DNA of 64,000 nt from Pseudomonas frederiksbergensis (GCF_003732275.1 NZ_MOBM01000004.1:1-64000), one strand, 5' to 3'; counted from the stretch's first letter, positions 27,385-38,571 are shown. Program-made: numbers and translations. The notes: a model not told the origin generated them from the letters alone.

Positions 27385-30021
27385 ATGGTTCAAGTTCGCA
27401 AACTGGTGTTAGCAATAGCGGCCGCCTCGGCGCTGTCCTCCGGTATGGCGCATGCCCTCGGGCTCGGGGAATTGACCCTGAAATCGACGCTGAACCAGCC
27501 TCTGGTAGCAGAAATCGAGTTGCTCGACGTCAAGGACCTCACGGCTGCCGAAGTGGTGCCGAGCCTGGCCTCGCCCGAAGATTTCGCCAAGGCCGGTGTC
27601 GATCGTCAGGCGTTTCTCAATGACCTGACCTTCACCCCAGTGCTTAACGCCAGCGGCAAAAGCATCCTGCGCGTCACGTCCAGCAAACCGCTGTCCGAGC
27701 CGATGGTGAAATTCCTGGTTCAGGTGATGTGGCCCAACGGTCGTCTGCTGCGCGATTACAGCGTGCTGCTCGATCCGTCCAAATTCTCGCCGCAAACCGC
27801 CGATGCGGCCGCGCAATCGGCGCCATCCCAAACTGTGACCGCGCCAGTCACCGGCGCCTCCAAGCCGTCGCAACACACCACCACGCCGCGCGATACCCTG
27901 TGGGAAATCGCCTCGAAGGTGCGTAACGGCGGTTCGATTCAGCAGACCATGCTGGCCATCCAGGCGCTGAACCCGGATGCGTTCATCGACGGCAACATCA
28001 ACCGACTGAAAACCGGTCAGGTGCTGCGCCTGCCTGATCAGGTGCAGATCACCAACCTGCCGCAACCCAAAGCCGTCGCCGAGGTCGCCGCGCAGAACAC
28101 CGCGTGGCGTCAGGGTCGTCGCTACGTGGCGAAACCGGGAACCGGTCAGCAGCAACTCGACGCCACCAAGCGCGCTCGCGGTGAAGATGCTTCATCGCAA
28201 CCTGCCGCAGACAAGCTGAGCCTGGTCTCTGCCGACACTGGCAAGGGCCGTGGCAAAGGTGCCGCCGGTGATGCGAAAGCATTGAGCGACAAACTGGCCG
28301 TCACCCAGGAAAGCCTCGACGCGGCTCGTCGTGACAACGCTGAACAGAAAAGCCGCATGAACGATCTGCAAAGTCAGCTGGACAAGCTGCAACGCCTGAT
28401 CGAACTGAAGAACAATCAGTTGGCCAAACTGCAGGCCGAAGGCGGCGCGGGTGCTCCGGCGACCGCTCCGGCGATGTCGGCTGAGCTGGCGACCAGCCCT
28501 GCGGCAACGCCTGCGGACGCGGCACCTGCACCAGAGGCTGCTGCACCAGAAGCCGTTCCGGCGCCAGCTGTCGAGCCAACGCCTGCGACATCCGATGATC
28601 AGAAATTCAACGAGCTGCTGACCAATCCGATCCTGCTGGGGCTGGTGGGTGGCGGTGCGGTGGTTCTGCTGCTGTTGCTGCTGTTGCTGGCCCGTCGCCG
28701 CAAAGCTCAGCAAGAAGCCGAGAAGCATCTGCGCATGGCCCGTGCCTTGGAGGAGGAACAAGAGTTCTCCGTCGACCAGGACCTGCCAGAAAGCAGCTTC
28801 GAAGGCCTGGAAGTTCCGCCGCCGAGCGTGAAACTTGCGACTGCACCAACGCCCGCGCCAGCGCCGGCCCCGGTGATTGCCCCGGTTGTGGTAACGCCGC
28901 CGATCGCTGCGCCACTGGTATCGCCTGCCGCCGAGCGTTCCGAGCGTTCCGACGATGTACTGGCTCAGGCGCAGTCGCACATTGCCGGCGGTCGTCTGAA
29001 TCAGGCAGCCGCATTACTGGAAGACGCTATCAAGCAAGAGCCGCAACGCAGTGACCTGCGTTTGAAGCTGATGGAAGTCTACGGTCAGCAGGGCGACCGC
29101 GATGCGTTCGTCGCTCAAGAGCGTCAGCTGGTGGCCAACGGCGATAACTTCGCCCGGGTTGAAGAATTGAAAAGCCGCTTCCCGGCGATGGCAGTCGCAG
29201 TAGCGGGTGGTCTGGCCGCCGCGGCAATCGCCGCCGAGCTGGACGCGCAGTACGTCAAGGACCTGTTGCTGGACGAACCGCAAGCCCCGGAACCGGCATT
29301 GTCCGACTTCGACAGCGCCTTCGATCTGAGTCTGGACGATCTGGAGGCGGCTACTCCAATCTCGCCTGCCGTTGCGGCGGAAGCGGAGCCAGCACCAGAG
29401 CCAGAGCCAGCACCAGAAGCTCTGGCTGAGCTGGACGAATTTCCGCTGGACGACGATCTGAGCTTCGAGTCGGTATTGCAGCAACAGACTGAAATCAAGG
29501 AAAACCTCGACGATCTGTCGGACTTCGACCTGGACATGGATCTGGGCGGCAATGCTTCGCCGGAAACGCTGGCCGAAGACGACTTCCTGCTGAGTCTGGA
29601 TGAAGATCTCAAGGACTTGCCTGCCGCCGAAGCGCCACCCGTGACCGAGCCGACGCTCGACGACCTGGAGTTGCCTGCGGATTTCGACCTGTCACTGGCC
29701 GATGAAATGGACGCCGCCCCGGATCAGCCTGACGCCTTCGAAAACGAACTCAACGACGTCAATGCCGAGCTGGATCGCCTGTCCCAGAGCCTCGGTGAGC
29801 CGAGTTTCACCGCCGAAGATGCTTTGGCCTCTGCAGCTGATGAGCCGGACTTCGATTTCCTCTCCGGCACCGACGAAGTCGCCACCAAACTCGACCTGGC
29901 CCAGGCCTACATCGACATGGGTGACAACGACGGCGCTCGGGACATCCTCAATGAGGTGGTGACCGAGGGCGATGCCGGTCAGAAGAGCGAAGCCAAGGAA
30001 ATGTTGTCGCGTCTGGCGTGA
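27385..30021 (+). CDS. fimV: Polar assembly/pilus protein FimV
   Basis: An 878-residue inner-membrane protein that, in Pseudomonas, organises the cell pole, type IV pili and cAMP signalling. Order of parts: signal peptide (VLAIAAASALSSGMAHA), the FimV N-terminal domain (LGELTLKSTLNQPLVAEIEL), a LysM peptidoglycan-binding segment (RDTLWEIASKV to VLRLP, about residues 170-215), a Q/L coiled coil at about 310-345, an Ala/Pro linker, one transmembrane helix (LLGLVGGGAVVLLLLLLLLA, about 413-433), then a very acidic cytoplasmic part with TPR-like repeats and the conserved C-terminal FimV domain (KLDLAQAYIDMGDNDGARDI). Complete; followed by a terminator. Confidence 0.96.
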   Translation: MVQVRKLVLAIAAASALSSGMAHALGLGELTLKSTLNQPLVAEIELLDVKDLTAAEVVPSLASPEDFAKAGVDRQAFLNDLTFTPVLNASGKSILRVTSSKPLSEPMVKFLVQVMWPNGRLLRDYSVLLDPSKFSPQTADAAAQSAPSQTVTAPVTGASKPSQHTTTPRDTLWEIASKVRNGGSIQQTMLAIQALNPDAFIDGNINRLKTGQVLRLPDQVQITNLPQPKAVAEVAAQNTAWRQGRRYVAKPGTGQQQLDATKRARGEDASSQPAADKLSLVSADTGKGRGKGAAGDAKALSDKLAVTQESLDAARRDNAEQKSRMNDLQSQLDKLQRLIELKNNQLAKLQAEGGAGAPATAPAMSAELATSPAATPADAAPAPEAAAPEAVPAPAVEPTPATSDDQKFNELLTNPILLGLVGGGAVVLLLLLLLLARRRKAQQEAEKHLRMARALEEEQEFSVDQDLPESSFEGLEVPPPSVKLATAPTPAPAPAPVIAPVVVTPPIAAPLVSPAAERSERSDDVLAQAQSHIAGGRLNQAAALLEDAIKQEPQRSDLRLKLMEVYGQQGDRDAFVAQERQLVANGDNFARVEELKSRFPAMAVAVAGGLAAAAIAAELDAQYVKDLLLDEPQAPEPALSDFDSAFDLSLDDLEAATPISPAVAAEAEPAPEPEPAPEALAELDEFPLDDDLSFESVLQQQTEIKENLDDLSDFDLDMDLGGNASPETLAEDDFLLSLDEDLKDLPAAEAPPVTEPTLDDLELPADFDLSLADEMDAAPDQPDAFENELNDVNAELDRLSQSLGEPSFTAEDALASAADEPDFDFLSGTDEVATKLDLAQAYIDMGDNDGARDILNEVVTEGDAGQKSEAKEMLSRLA

Positions 30022-30041
30022 GTCATCGATAAGGCATAAAC

Positions 30042-30075
30042 AAAACGGCAGCCCATTCGAGGCTGCCGTTTTTGT
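30042..30075 (+). terminator. Terminator after fimV
   Basis: The stem AAACGGCAGCC-CATTCGA-GGCTGCCGTTT is followed by further T residues. Confidence 0.9.
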
Positions 30076-30110
30076 TTGGGTGGTGATGCGATGGCGCCTG
30101 CCAGATAGAC

Positions 30111-30312
30111 CGAGGCTTGCCCGCGATGAGGCCAACACATTCAACCCAGCTGTCGACAGTTATACCGCCATCGCGAGCAGGCTCGCTCCCACATTTGATC
30201 GGGGTTGTCCGCATCATTTATGCAAGACACCCATCCCCCTGTGGGAATGGGGTCATCCGCATCATTTGCGCCAGCCACCAATCCCCTTGTGGGAGCGAGC
30301 CTGCTCGCGAAG
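30111..30312. repeat. REP cluster with a 48-bp tandem repeat
   Basis: The 450-base gap between fimV and truA holds no gene but several REP arms: a partial copy at about 30113-30128, an inverted copy at 30169-30193, and a direct copy at 30287-30312. Between them a unit containing TCCGCATCATTT and ending near CCCTGTGGGA is repeated with a 48-bp period (30208 and 30256); the first unit ends in a degenerate REP start, TGTGGGAATGG. Confidence 0.75.
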
Positions 30313-30475
30313 GGGGGATTTCATTCGGCATCAATGTCGGCAGGAGCGCCGGTCGGGTAGGGCACAAAAAACACTCAGCTCTGGCATCCCGGTCCGGCGG
30401 CCTTATAATGCCTGCCTTTGCGTAGATCAGCAGGCTGTCACCCCCTTGGCAAACATAGATAATCCGGCCGCCGAA

Positions 30476-31300
30476 ATGGCGGCCGACGGCTTTTTCCGGA
30501 TCGCGTTGGGCGTTGAATACAAAGGTTCGCGTTATCGCGGCTGGCAACGTCAGGCCTCCGGTGTGGCCACGGTACAGGAAACCCTCGAAAAGGCCTTGTC
30601 CAAAGTCGCCGACTCACCCGTGTCGCTGCATTGCGCCGGGCGTACCGACGCCGGTGTGCATGCTTGCGGGCAAGTGGTGCATTTCGACACCCAGGTCGAG
30701 CGTTCGATGAAGGCTTGGGTCATGGGTGCCAACATCAACTTGCCGCATGACGTCAGCGTCAGCTGGGCCAAGGTCATGCCGGCGGATTTTCATGCGCGGT
30801 TCAAGGCCATCGCCCGTCGTTATCGTTACGTGATCTACAACGATCAGATCCGCCCGGCGCACCTGAACGATGAAATCACCTGGAATCACCGTCCACTGGA
30901 CGTCGAGCGCATGTCCGAGGCTGCTCAGTATCTGGTCGGCACCCACGACTTCAGCGCATTCCGCGCCGGCCAGTGCCAGGCCAAGTCGCCGATCAAGGAG
31001 CTGCATCACTTGCGCGTCACCCGCCATGGCAAAATGATCGTGCTGGATATTCGTGCCAGCGCGTTCCTGCACCACATGGTGCGCAACATCGCCGGGGTGC
31101 TGATGACCATCGGTGCCGGCGAGCGTCCCGTGGAGTGGATGAAGGAAGTCCTGGAAAGTCGTGTGCGTCGTTCCGGCGGGGTGACGGCCCATCCGTTCGG
31201 CCTGTACCTGGTGCAGGTCGAGTACCGCGACGAGTTCGAGCTGCCCGAGCGTTACATCGGCCCACACTTCCTCACCGGTTTCTCGGAACTTGACGGCTGA
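30476..31300 (+). CDS. truA: tRNA pseudouridine(38-40) synthase
   Basis: A 274-residue enzyme that makes pseudouridine in the anticodon arm of tRNA. The catalytic aspartate is in CAGRTDAGVHACGQVVHFDT, and VEYKGSRYRGWQRQ and AFLHHMVRNIAGVLMTIGAGE are family motifs. The frame is open far upstream through REP DNA. ATG 30476 (MAADGFFRIALGVEYKG) is chosen; an in-frame TTG at 30446 would add ten residues and cannot be excluded, since no strong Shine-Dalgarno precedes the ATG. trpF follows by 63 bases. Confidence 0.95.
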   Translation: MAADGFFRIALGVEYKGSRYRGWQRQASGVATVQETLEKALSKVADSPVSLHCAGRTDAGVHACGQVVHFDTQVERSMKAWVMGANINLPHDVSVSWAKVMPADFHARFKAIARRYRYVIYNDQIRPAHLNDEITWNHRPLDVERMSEAAQYLVGTHDFSAFRAGQCQAKSPIKELHHLRVTRHGKMIVLDIRASAFLHHMVRNIAGVLMTIGAGERPVEWMKEVLESRVRRSGGVTAHPFGLYLVQVEYRDEFELPERYIGPHFLTGFSELDG

Positions 31301-31363
31301 CGCCCTCGAACGCTTTTGTTACCATCCGGGACTTTCCCGGATTTGTCCTGAGGTTCTATCGAC

Positions 31364-31984
31364 ATGTCAGCCGTTCGCAGCAAAATTTGTGGGATTACCC
31401 GCATAGAGGATGCGTTGGCAGCGGTCGAGGCCGGGGCCGATGCCATCGGATTTGTGTTCTACGCCAAAAGCCCACGGGCCGTAACGTTCCAGCAGGCGAG
31501 GGCGATCATCAAGGCCTTGCCGCCGTTCGTGACCACCGTGGGGTTGTTCGTCAATGCCAGCCGCTGCGAGTTGGGGGAAATCCTCGATGCCGTGCCGCTG
31601 GACCTGCTGCAGTTCCATGGTGACGAGACCGCGGCCGACTGTGAAAGCTGGCACCGGCCCTACATCAAGGCGTTGCGGGTGAAGGCCGGCGACGACATCG
31701 CAGCAGCTTGCGATGCCTACGCCAGCGCCAGTGGAATCCTGCTCGACACGTACGTCGAAGGTATTCCCGGCGGAACCGGCGAAGCCTTCGACTGGTCACT
31801 GATACCGCAAGGCCTGAGCAAGCCGATCATCCTGGCGGGCGGCTTGACGCCGGACAACGTCGCCGAGGCGATTGCCCGGGTTCGGCCTTATGCGGTGGAC
31901 GTCAGCGGTGGAGTAGAGGCGAGCAAGGGCATCAAGGATCACGCAAAGATTCAGGCATTCATCAAAGCGGTTGCAGGGGCTTGA
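31364..31984 (+). CDS. trpF: Phosphoribosylanthranilate isomerase
   Basis: A 206-residue TIM-barrel enzyme of tryptophan synthesis. The catalytic cysteine is in [17 protein letters not shown], the general-acid aspartate in [19 protein letters not shown], and phosphate-binding loops in [13 protein letters not shown] and [15 protein letters not shown]. It stands alone among trp genes, between truA and accD, as usual in pseudomonads. Confidence 0.98.
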   Translation: MSAVRSKICGITRIEDALAAVEAGADAIGFVFYAKSPRAVTFQQARAIIKALPPFVTTVGLFVNASRCELGEILDAVPLDLLQFHGDETAADCESWHRPYIKALRVKAGDDIAAACDAYASASGILLDTYVEGIPGGTGEAFDWSLIPQGLSKPIILAGGLTPDNVAEAIARVRPYAVDVSGGVEASKGIKDHAKIQAFIKAVAGA

Positions 31985-32189
31985 TGTGACGGCTGGCAGA
32001 CTGCCGCCGTCCCAAAATGCACTGCGCTGCATAAGCAGGCACGGCTGAGGATTGATGGGTTGTACGCAGGTCACGTCGCGCTGACCCGGCCACCCGATCA
32101 ATCATCGCTACACACATGAATTTAGGTCAAGGGCATACGCGGGGCTGCGAACCAGAGCGTTCGGGCCACCGGTACTGGAGAAAGAAAGC

Positions 32190-33110
32190 ATGAGCAACTG
32201 GTTAGTAGACAAACTGATCCCTTCGATCATGCGTTCCGAGGTCAAGAAGAGCTCGGTGCCTGAAGGTCTGTGGCACAAATGCCCGTCTTGCGAGGCGGTG
32301 CTGTATCGTCCGGAGCTGGAAAAGACCCTGGACGTTTGCCCCAAGTGCAACCACCACATGCGCATCGGCGCGCGCGCGCGCATCGACATCTTCCTCGACG
32401 CTGACGGCCGTGCCGAACTGGGCGCGGACCTGGAGCCGGTTGACCGTCTGAAATTCCGCGACGGCAAGAAGTACAAGGATCGCCTGACCGCTGCGCAAAA
32501 GCAGACCGGCGAAAAAGATGCACTGATCTCCATGAGCGGCACCTTGCTGGGTATGCCGGTCGTGGTATCGGCTTTCGAATTCTCCTTTATGGGTGGTTCG
32601 ATGGGCGCCATCGTTGGTGAGCGCTTTGTGCGCGCCGCCAATTACGCCCTGGAAAATCGTTGCCCGATGATCTGCTTCGCCGCCTCTGGTGGTGCGCGGA
32701 TGCAGGAAGCGCTGATCTCCCTGATGCAAATGGCCAAGACCTCCGCGGTGCTGGCGCGTCTGCGTGAAGAAGGCATTCCGTTCATCTCGGTACTGACCGA
32801 CCCGGTCTACGGCGGTGTTTCCGCCAGTCTGGCAATGCTCGGCGACGTGATCGTCGGTGAGCCGAAAGCCCTGATCGGTTTCGCCGGCCCGCGCGTTATC
32901 GAACAAACCGTTCGCGAAAAACTGCCGGAAGGCTTCCAGCGCAGTGAGTTCCTGCTGGAGCACGGGGCGATCGACATGATCATTCACCGTCAGGAGCTGC
33001 GTCCGCGTCTGGGCAACCTGCTGGCACAAATGATGGGGCTGCCGACGCCAAAATTCGTCGCCGCGCCGATCGAGCCGATCGTGGTTCCGCCGGTGCCTGC
33101 CAACATATGA
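32190..33110 (+). CDS. accD: Acetyl-CoA carboxylase carboxyltransferase subunit beta
   Basis: A 306-residue subunit that, with AccA, transfers the carboxyl group from biotin to acetyl-CoA in fatty acid synthesis. The N-terminal zinc ribbon CPSC (31-34)...CPKC (50-53) is intact, and the crotonase-like core shows [17 protein letters not shown] and [30 protein letters not shown] precedes the ATG. Its stop overlaps the folC start as ATGA. Confidence 0.98.
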   Translation: MSNWLVDKLIPSIMRSEVKKSSVPEGLWHKCPSCEAVLYRPELEKTLDVCPKCNHHMRIGARARIDIFLDADGRAELGADLEPVDRLKFRDGKKYKDRLTAAQKQTGEKDALISMSGTLLGMPVVVSAFEFSFMGGSMGAIVGERFVRAANYALENRCPMICFAASGGARMQEALISLMQMAKTSAVLARLREEGIPFISVLTDPVYGGVSASLAMLGDVIVGEPKALIGFAGPRVIEQTVREKLPEGFQRSEFLLEHGAIDMIIHRQELRPRLGNLLAQMMGLPTPKFVAAPIEPIVVPPVPANI

Positions 33111-34414
33111 CCCAACGCACCCTTGGCGAGTGGCTCGCCTACCTTGAACAGTTGCATCCTTCGGCCATCGACATGGGGCTGGAGCGTTCGCAACAGGTAG
33201 CGTCCCGCATGGGGCTGGGCAAGCCGGCGCCTCGGGTGATCACGGTCACCGGCACCAACGGCAAGGGTTCTACCTGCGCGTTTGTGGCTTCATTGCTGCG
33301 GGCGCAGGGCCTGAACGTCGGTGTCTACAATTCTCCGCACCTGCTGCGTTACAACGAGCGGGTGCAGGTCAATGGTGTCGAAGCCACTGACGCCGAGCTG
33401 TGCGAAGCCTTCGCTGCGGTCGAGGCCGGTCGTGGCGACACTTCCCTGACGTACTTCGAAATGGGCACCCTGGCGGCGTTCTGGCTGTTTCAACAGGCAG
33501 GGCTTGATGCGGTGGTGCTGGAAGTGGGTCTGGGCGGGCGTCTGGATACCGTCAACGTGGTCGATGCGGACATGGCGCTGGTCACCAGCATCGGCGTCGA
33601 TCATGCGGATTATCTGGGTGATACCCGTGAGTCCGTGGCTTACGAAAAAGCCGGCATTTTCCGCCAGGGCGCGCCTGCGCTCTGTGGCGATCTGAATCCC
33701 CCTCAACCTCTGCTGGATAAAGCGCGGGAGCTCAATTGCCCGTTTTTCCTGCGTGGGCGCGATTTCGACCTGGGTATCACCGATCACAACTGGCAATGGC
33801 GCGGCCTTGATGCTCAGGGACGTGCAGTCGAATTGCATGATCTGCCATTGCTCGATCTACCGATGGAAAACGCCGCACTGGCGTTGCAGGCTTACCTGCT
33901 ACTCGGTTTGCCTTGGGTGGATGCACAGATTATTGAAGCCCTGAAAGCGACACGCGTGGTCGGTCGTCTTGATCGCCGTCAGTTCGACTGGCAGGGCAAG
34001 CGTCTGAATGTGTTGCTGGACGTGGGGCACAATCCCCATGCGGCAGAATACCTGGCCCGTCGTCTGGCCAGTCGACCGCCGGCCGGCAAGCGTCTGGCGG
34101 TGTTCGGGTTGTTGGCGGACAAGGATCTGGATGGTGTTGTCGGTGAGTTGAGTGCTAGTGTCCAGCATTGGGCCGTCGCCCCGCTGGATTCGCCGCGGGC
34201 GCGGCCTGTTGAGGAGTTGCACGCGGCGTTGCAAAACCTTGGCGCCTCGGTAACGTCTTATGACAGCGTGGCCGCAGCCCTGGAAGGGCAGTGCGCGCGG
34301 GCGACGAGCGACGATGAAATTCTGTTGTTCGGATCATTTTATTGTGTCGCCGAGGCCCTTGAATGGCTGGCCCGGCACTCCACGGAGGAAGCGGCAAATG
34401 GCTTTGCTGGATAA
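33107..34414 (+). CDS. folC: Dihydrofolate/folylpolyglutamate synthase
   Basis: A 435-residue Mur-ligase-family enzyme that adds glutamate to dihydropteroate and folates. The ATP-binding loop is [15 protein letters not shown], with [15 protein letters not shown] and [16 protein letters not shown] further on. Its ATG overlaps the accD stop by four bases, so the two are coupled, and the next gene (SPOR protein) starts inside its last 17 bases. Complete and of normal length. Confidence 0.97.
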   Translation: MTQRTLGEWLAYLEQLHPSAIDMGLERSQQVASRMGLGKPAPRVITVTGTNGKGSTCAFVASLLRAQGLNVGVYNSPHLLRYNERVQVNGVEATDAELCEAFAAVEAGRGDTSLTYFEMGTLAAFWLFQQAGLDAVVLEVGLGGRLDTVNVVDADMALVTSIGVDHADYLGDTRESVAYEKAGIFRQGAPALCGDLNPPQPLLDKARELNCPFFLRGRDFDLGITDHNWQWRGLDAQGRAVELHDLPLLDLPMENAALALQAYLLLGLPWVDAQIIEALKATRVVGRLDRRQFDWQGKRLNVLLDVGHNPHAAEYLARRLASRPPAGKRLAVFGLLADKDLDGVVGELSASVQHWAVAPLDSPRARPVEELHAALQNLGASVTSYDSVAAALEGQCARATSDDEILLFGSFYCVAEALEWLARHSTEEAANGFAG

Positions 34415-35072
34415 GGCGTACAAGCAGCGCATGGTCGGTGCCCTGGTGCTGGTGGCGCTGGCGGTGATTTTCCTGCCAATGCTGTTTTCCCGTCAGGACG
34501 AGCAGCGCCAGGTGAGGGTTGACGCACCGGCTGCACCGCAAGCGCCGGCTCTGCCGCAAGTGCAGGTCGAGCCGGTGGTGGTGCCTGAACCGCAGGCGTT
34601 GCCGCAGGAGCCTGTGCCAAGCGATGAGGAAATTGCCGCACAGCAAGCGCCATCGACACCGATTGCGCCAAGTGCGCCAAGTGCTTCTGTGGCGCCGCCA
34701 CCAGCGCCGCCGGCTGCCAAACCGGTCACGCCTCCGGCGCCAGTCGCCAAGCCTGTGCCGGCACCTGCCCAGCCAATTACTGCCGCACCGAGCAAGCCGG
34801 TTACTACCCCAAGCCGCGTCGATGCCAATGGCCTGTCGGTCAGTTGGTCGGTGCAACTGGCCAGCCTGGCGAGCCGTGAGAGCGCTGAAAGCCTGCAGAA
34901 AACCTTGCGCAGCCAAGGCTATAACGCCTATATCCGCTCCGCCGATGGCAAGAATCGGGTATTCGTCGGGCCGTTGATCGAGCGCGCGGAAGCCGATCGT
35001 CTGCGTGACTTGTTGAGTCGCCAGCAGAACCTCAAGGGTTTTGTGGTGCGTTTTCAGCCTGAGCGCGGTTAA
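34398..35072 (+). CDS. SPOR-domain membrane protein (DedD-like)
   Basis: A 224-residue inner-membrane protein with one N-terminal transmembrane helix (MVGALVLVALAVIFLPMLF), a long Pro/Ala/Gln-rich periplasmic linker and a C-terminal SPOR domain (SVQLASLASRESAESLQKTL to GFVVRF) that binds denuded septal peptidoglycan. This is the DedD arrangement, and the folC-dedD-cvpA-purF order is conserved. ATG 34398, preceded by GGAGGAAGC and overlapping the folC end, is the start; the longer open frame is not used. Confidence 0.92.
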   Translation: MALLDKAYKQRMVGALVLVALAVIFLPMLFSRQDEQRQVRVDAPAAPQAPALPQVQVEPVVVPEPQALPQEPVPSDEEIAAQQAPSTPIAPSAPSASVAPPPAPPAAKPVTPPAPVAKPVPAPAQPITAAPSKPVTTPSRVDANGLSVSWSVQLASLASRESAESLQKTLRSQGYNAYIRSADGKNRVFVGPLIERAEADRLRDLLSRQQNLKGFVVRFQPERG

Positions 35073-35170
35073 AGCTATCGCCTCGATTTGAAAAGCACTG
35101 ACAATCTCAGCTTACCGATAGCCATGGGCTCTGCTAAAATGCGCCGCCTTATCCGTCTGTAGGCTGCACT

Positions 35171-35731
35171 GTGCCATTTACCTGGGTTGATTGGGCGATC
35201 GTTGCAATCGTCGCCATCTCCGCTTTGATCAGTCTTAGCCGCGGCTTCGTCAAAGAAGCACTCTCGCTGCTGACCTGGATCATCGCAGGAGGCGTTGCCT
35301 GGATGTTCGGTGGCTCATTGTCCGAGTACCTCGGCGGATACATCGAAACGCCGTCGGCTCGCGTGATCGCGGGCTGTGCCATCATGTTTGTCGCCACTTT
35401 AATCGTGGGCGCAATGATCAATTATCTTATCGGCGAATTGGTTCGCGTCACCGGGCTATCCGGGACCGATCGATTCCTCGGCATGGCCTTCGGCGCCGCG
35501 CGTGGCGTGTTGCTGGTGGTCGTGGCTGTCGGGCTGTTGAGCCTGGGGCCGGTACAGCAGGACGGCTGGTGGAAAGAATCACAGCTCGTGCCAAAATTTC
35601 TATTGGTCGCAGACTGGTCCAAAAACCTGATTCTTGGGTGGAGCAGTCAGTGGCTTGCCAGCGGAATCAGCGTACCCGCTGATATACCGTTCAAGGAGCA
35701 CCTCTTGCCGACGGCCAAAACGCCTCAGTGA
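35171..35731 (+). CDS. cvpA: CvpA family membrane protein
   Basis: A 186-residue inner-membrane protein with about four transmembrane segments, linked to colicin V production and stress tolerance. It starts at GTG 35171 (PFTWVDWAIVAIVAISALISL), followed by GFVKEALSLLTWI and a second hydrophobic pair ending in FGAARGVLLVVVAVGLL. It precedes purF by 41 bases, the standard cvpA-purF pair. Confidence 0.93.
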   Translation: MPFTWVDWAIVAIVAISALISLSRGFVKEALSLLTWIIAGGVAWMFGGSLSEYLGGYIETPSARVIAGCAIMFVATLIVGAMINYLIGELVRVTGLSGTDRFLGMAFGAARGVLLVVVAVGLLSLGPVQQDGWWKESQLVPKFLLVADWSKNLILGWSSQWLASGISVPADIPFKEHLLPTAKTPQ

Positions 35732-35772
35732 GTTGTGTTCAGTTCAGATCCATTAAGTAGGGGTTGCGTCGC

Positions 35773-37278
35773 ATGTGTGGCATCGTCGGTATCGTCGGTA
35801 AGTCGAACGTCAATCAGGCGCTGTATGACGCGCTAACCGTCCTCCAGCACCGCGGCCAGGACGCTGCCGGTATCGTGACCAGCCATGATGGCCGGTTATT
35901 CCTGCGCAAGGACAATGGGCTGGTGCGTGACGTGTTCCATCAGCGTCACATGCAGCGCCTGGTCGGCCACATGGGCATTGGCCATGTGCGTTACCCGACC
36001 GCGGGCAGCTCGACTTCGGCCGAAGCTCAACCGTTTTACGTCAACTCGCCGTATGGCATCACTCTGGCGCACAACGGTAACCTGACCAACGTTGAACAGC
36101 TGGCCAAGGAGATTTACGAATCTGACCTGCGCCACGTCAACACCAACTCCGATTCGGAAGTGCTGCTCAACGTGTTCGCACACGAGCTGGCCCAGCGCGG
36201 CAAGTTGCAGCCGACCGAAGAAGACGTGTTCGCTGCCGTCACCGATGTGCATAACCGTTGCGTCGGTGGTTACGCGGTTGTGGCGATGGTGACCGGTTAC
36301 GGCATCGTCGGTTTCCGCGATCCGCACGGCATCCGCCCGATCGTCTTCGGTCAGCGTCACACCGACGAAGGCGTCGAGTACATGATCGCCTCCGAAAGCG
36401 TTTCGCTGGACGTACTCGGTTTCACCCTGATTCGCGACCTGGCACCGGGCGAAGCGGTCTACATCACTGAAGACGGCAAGCTGCACACCCGTCAGTGCGC
36501 GACCAACCCGTCGCTGACTCCGTGCATTTTCGAACACGTCTACCTGGCGCGTCCGGACTCGATCATCGACGGCGTCTCGGTCTACAAGGCCCGCCTGCGC
36601 ATGGGCGAGAAGCTCGCCGAGAAGATCCTGCGCGAGCGTCCGGATCACGACATCGACGTGGTTATCCCGATTCCGGACACCAGCCGCACCGCAGCCCTGG
36701 AGCTGGCGAACCACTTGGGCGTCAAGTTCCGCGAAGGCTTCGTGAAGAACCGCTACATCGGCCGGACCTTCATCATGCCGGGGCAGGCTGCACGGAAAAA
36801 ATCCGTACGCCAGAAGCTCAACGCCATCGAGCTGGAATTCCGCGGCAAGAACGTGATGCTGGTGGACGACTCCATCGTTCGCGGCACCACCTGCAAGCAG
36901 ATCATCCAGATGGCTCGTGAAGCCGGCGCCAAAAACGTCTATTTCTGCTCCGCGGCACCGGCCGTGCGTTACCCGAACGTCTACGGCATCGACATGCCAA
37001 GCGCTCACGAGCTGATCGCCCATAACCGTTCGACCCAGGACGTAGCCGACCTGATCGGCGCTGACTGGTTGATCTATCAGGACCTGCCTGACTTGATCGA
37101 AGCGGTCGGTGGCGGCAAGATCAAGATCGAGAAATTCGATTGCGCGGTGTTCGACGGCCAGTACGTCACCGGCGACGTCGACGAGGCTTACCTGAACAAG
37201 ATCGAGCAGGCACGCAACGATGCCTCCAAGGTCAAGACCCAGGCAGTCAGTGCGATCATTGATCTGTACAACAACTGA
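35773..37278 (+). CDS. purF: Amidophosphoribosyltransferase
   Basis: A 501-residue first enzyme of purine synthesis. The start is ATG 35773 rather than the upstream TTG, because the mature protein must begin with the nucleophilic cysteine ([11 protein letters not shown]). The glutaminase region has HRGQDAAGI and HNGNLTN, and the PRPP-binding motif [16 protein letters not shown] lies in the phosphoribosyltransferase domain. Residues [21 protein letters not shown] are also typical. A terminator follows before metZ. Confidence 0.98.
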   Translation: MCGIVGIVGKSNVNQALYDALTVLQHRGQDAAGIVTSHDGRLFLRKDNGLVRDVFHQRHMQRLVGHMGIGHVRYPTAGSSTSAEAQPFYVNSPYGITLAHNGNLTNVEQLAKEIYESDLRHVNTNSDSEVLLNVFAHELAQRGKLQPTEEDVFAAVTDVHNRCVGGYAVVAMVTGYGIVGFRDPHGIRPIVFGQRHTDEGVEYMIASESVSLDVLGFTLIRDLAPGEAVYITEDGKLHTRQCATNPSLTPCIFEHVYLARPDSIIDGVSVYKARLRMGEKLAEKILRERPDHDIDVVIPIPDTSRTAALELANHLGVKFREGFVKNRYIGRTFIMPGQAARKKSVRQKLNAIELEFRGKNVMLVDDSIVRGTTCKQIIQMAREAGAKNVYFCSAAPAVRYPNVYGIDMPSAHELIAHNRSTQDVADLIGADWLIYQDLPDLIEAVGGGKIKIEKFDCAVFDGQYVTGDVDEAYLNKIEQARNDASKVKTQAVSAIIDLYNN

Positions 37279-37283
37279 GTAAC

Positions 37284-37309
37284 TACCGGCCCCTTGGGGC
37301 CGGTTTTGT
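37284..37309 (+). terminator. Terminator after purF
   Basis: The stem ACCGGCCCC-TT-GGGGCCGGT is followed by TTTTG. Confidence 0.8.
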
Positions 37310-37359
37310 ATCTACCAAAAGAATTCTTATTTATAAGAAACGGTGCAAGGAGTGACAGC

Positions 37360-38571
37360 ATGAGTCAGGATTGGGATGCCGGTCGGCTGGACAGCGACCT
37401 CGAAGGCGTAGCGTTCGATACCCTGGCCGTACGCGCCGGTCAGCACCGCACGCCGGAAGGCGAACACGGTGATCCGATGTTCTTCACTTCCAGCTACGTA
37501 TTCCGAACCGCCGCCGACGCGGCCGCACGCTTTGCCGGCGAAGTGCCGGGCAACGTTTACTCGCGCTATACCAACCCGACCGTGCGCGCGTTCGAAGAGC
37601 GTATTGCCGCGCTGGAAAGCGCGGAGCAAGCCGTGGCTACTGCCACTGGCATGGCTGCGATCATGGCGGTGGTAATGAGCCTGTGCAGCGCCGGCGACCA
37701 CGTTCTGGTCTCGCGCAGCGTGTTCGGCTCGACCATCAGCCTGTTCGAGAAGTACTTCAAGCGCTTCGGCATCGAAGTCGACTACGTGCCCCTGGCGGAC
37801 TTGTCCGGCTGGGATGCGGCGATCAAGGCCAATACCAAATTGCTGTTCGTCGAGTCGCCGTCCAACCCGCTCGCCGAGCTGGTAGACATCAAGGCGCTGT
37901 CGGAAATTGCTCACGCCAAGGGCACGATGCTGGTGGTCGACAACTGCTTCTGCACGCCTGCGTTGCAGCAGCCGTTGAAGCTGGGCGCGGACATCGTTGT
38001 GCATTCGGCGACCAAGTTCATCGACGGCCAAGGCCGCTGCATGGGCGGCGTTGTGGCCGGTCGTAGCGAGCAGATGAAAGAAGTCGTCGGTTTCCTGCGT
38101 ACTGCCGGGCCGACCCTGAGCCCGTTCAACGCCTGGATCTTCCTCAAAGGGCTGGAAACGCTGAGCCTGCGCATGAAGGCGCACTGCGCCAATGCCCAGC
38201 AACTGGCCGAATGGCTGGAGCAGCAGGACGGTATCGAGAAAGTCCATTACGCCGGTCTCAAGAGCCATCCGCAGCACGAACTGGCCCAGCGTCAGCAGAA
38301 GGGTTTCGGTGCGGTCGTGAGTTTCGAGGTCAAGGGCGGCAAAGAGGGCGCCTGGCGCTTTATCGATGCGACTCGCCTGATCTCCATTACCGCCAACCTG
38401 GGCGACAGCAAAACCACCATCACGCACCCGAGCACCACCTCTCATGGCCGTCTCGCGCCGCAAGAGCGTGAAGCGGCAGGGATCCGTGACAGCCTGATCC
38501 GCGTTGCGGTTGGCCTGGAAGACGTGGCAGACCTGCAGGCCGATCTGGCGCGCGGGTTGGCTGCCTTGTGA
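37360..38571 (+). CDS. metZ: O-succinylhomoserine sulfhydrylase
   Basis: A 403-residue PLP enzyme of the Cys/Met metabolism family, which in Pseudomonas makes homocysteine directly from O-succinylhomoserine and sulfide. It shows [20 protein letters not shown], the PLP-lysine region [17 protein letters not shown] and the substrate region [27 protein letters not shown] sets ATG 37360. Its stop overlaps the GTG of the next gene, so the two are coupled. Confidence 0.95.
   Translation: MSQDWDAGRLDSDLEGVAFDTLAVRAGQHRTPEGEHGDPMFFTSSYVFRTAADAAARFAGEVPGNVYSRYTNPTVRAFEERIAALESAEQAVATATGMAAIMAVVMSLCSAGDHVLVSRSVFGSTISLFEKYFKRFGIEVDYVPLADLSGWDAAIKANTKLLFVESPSNPLAELVDIKALSEIAHAKGTMLVVDNCFCTPALQQPLKLGADIVVHSATKFIDGQGRCMGGVVAGRSEQMKEVVGFLRTAGPTLSPFNAWIFLKGLETLSLRMKAHCANAQQLAEWLEQQDGIEKVHYAGLKSHPQHELAQRQQKGFGAVVSFEVKGGKEGAWRFIDATRLISITANLGDSKTTITHPSTTSHGRLAPQEREAAGIRDSLIRVAVGLEDVADLQADLARGLAAL

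Noticed and set aside
29972..30475. Long N-terminal extension of the truA frame
   Set aside because: It reads through REP repeats and a terminator; TruA homologues begin near MAADGFFRIALG.
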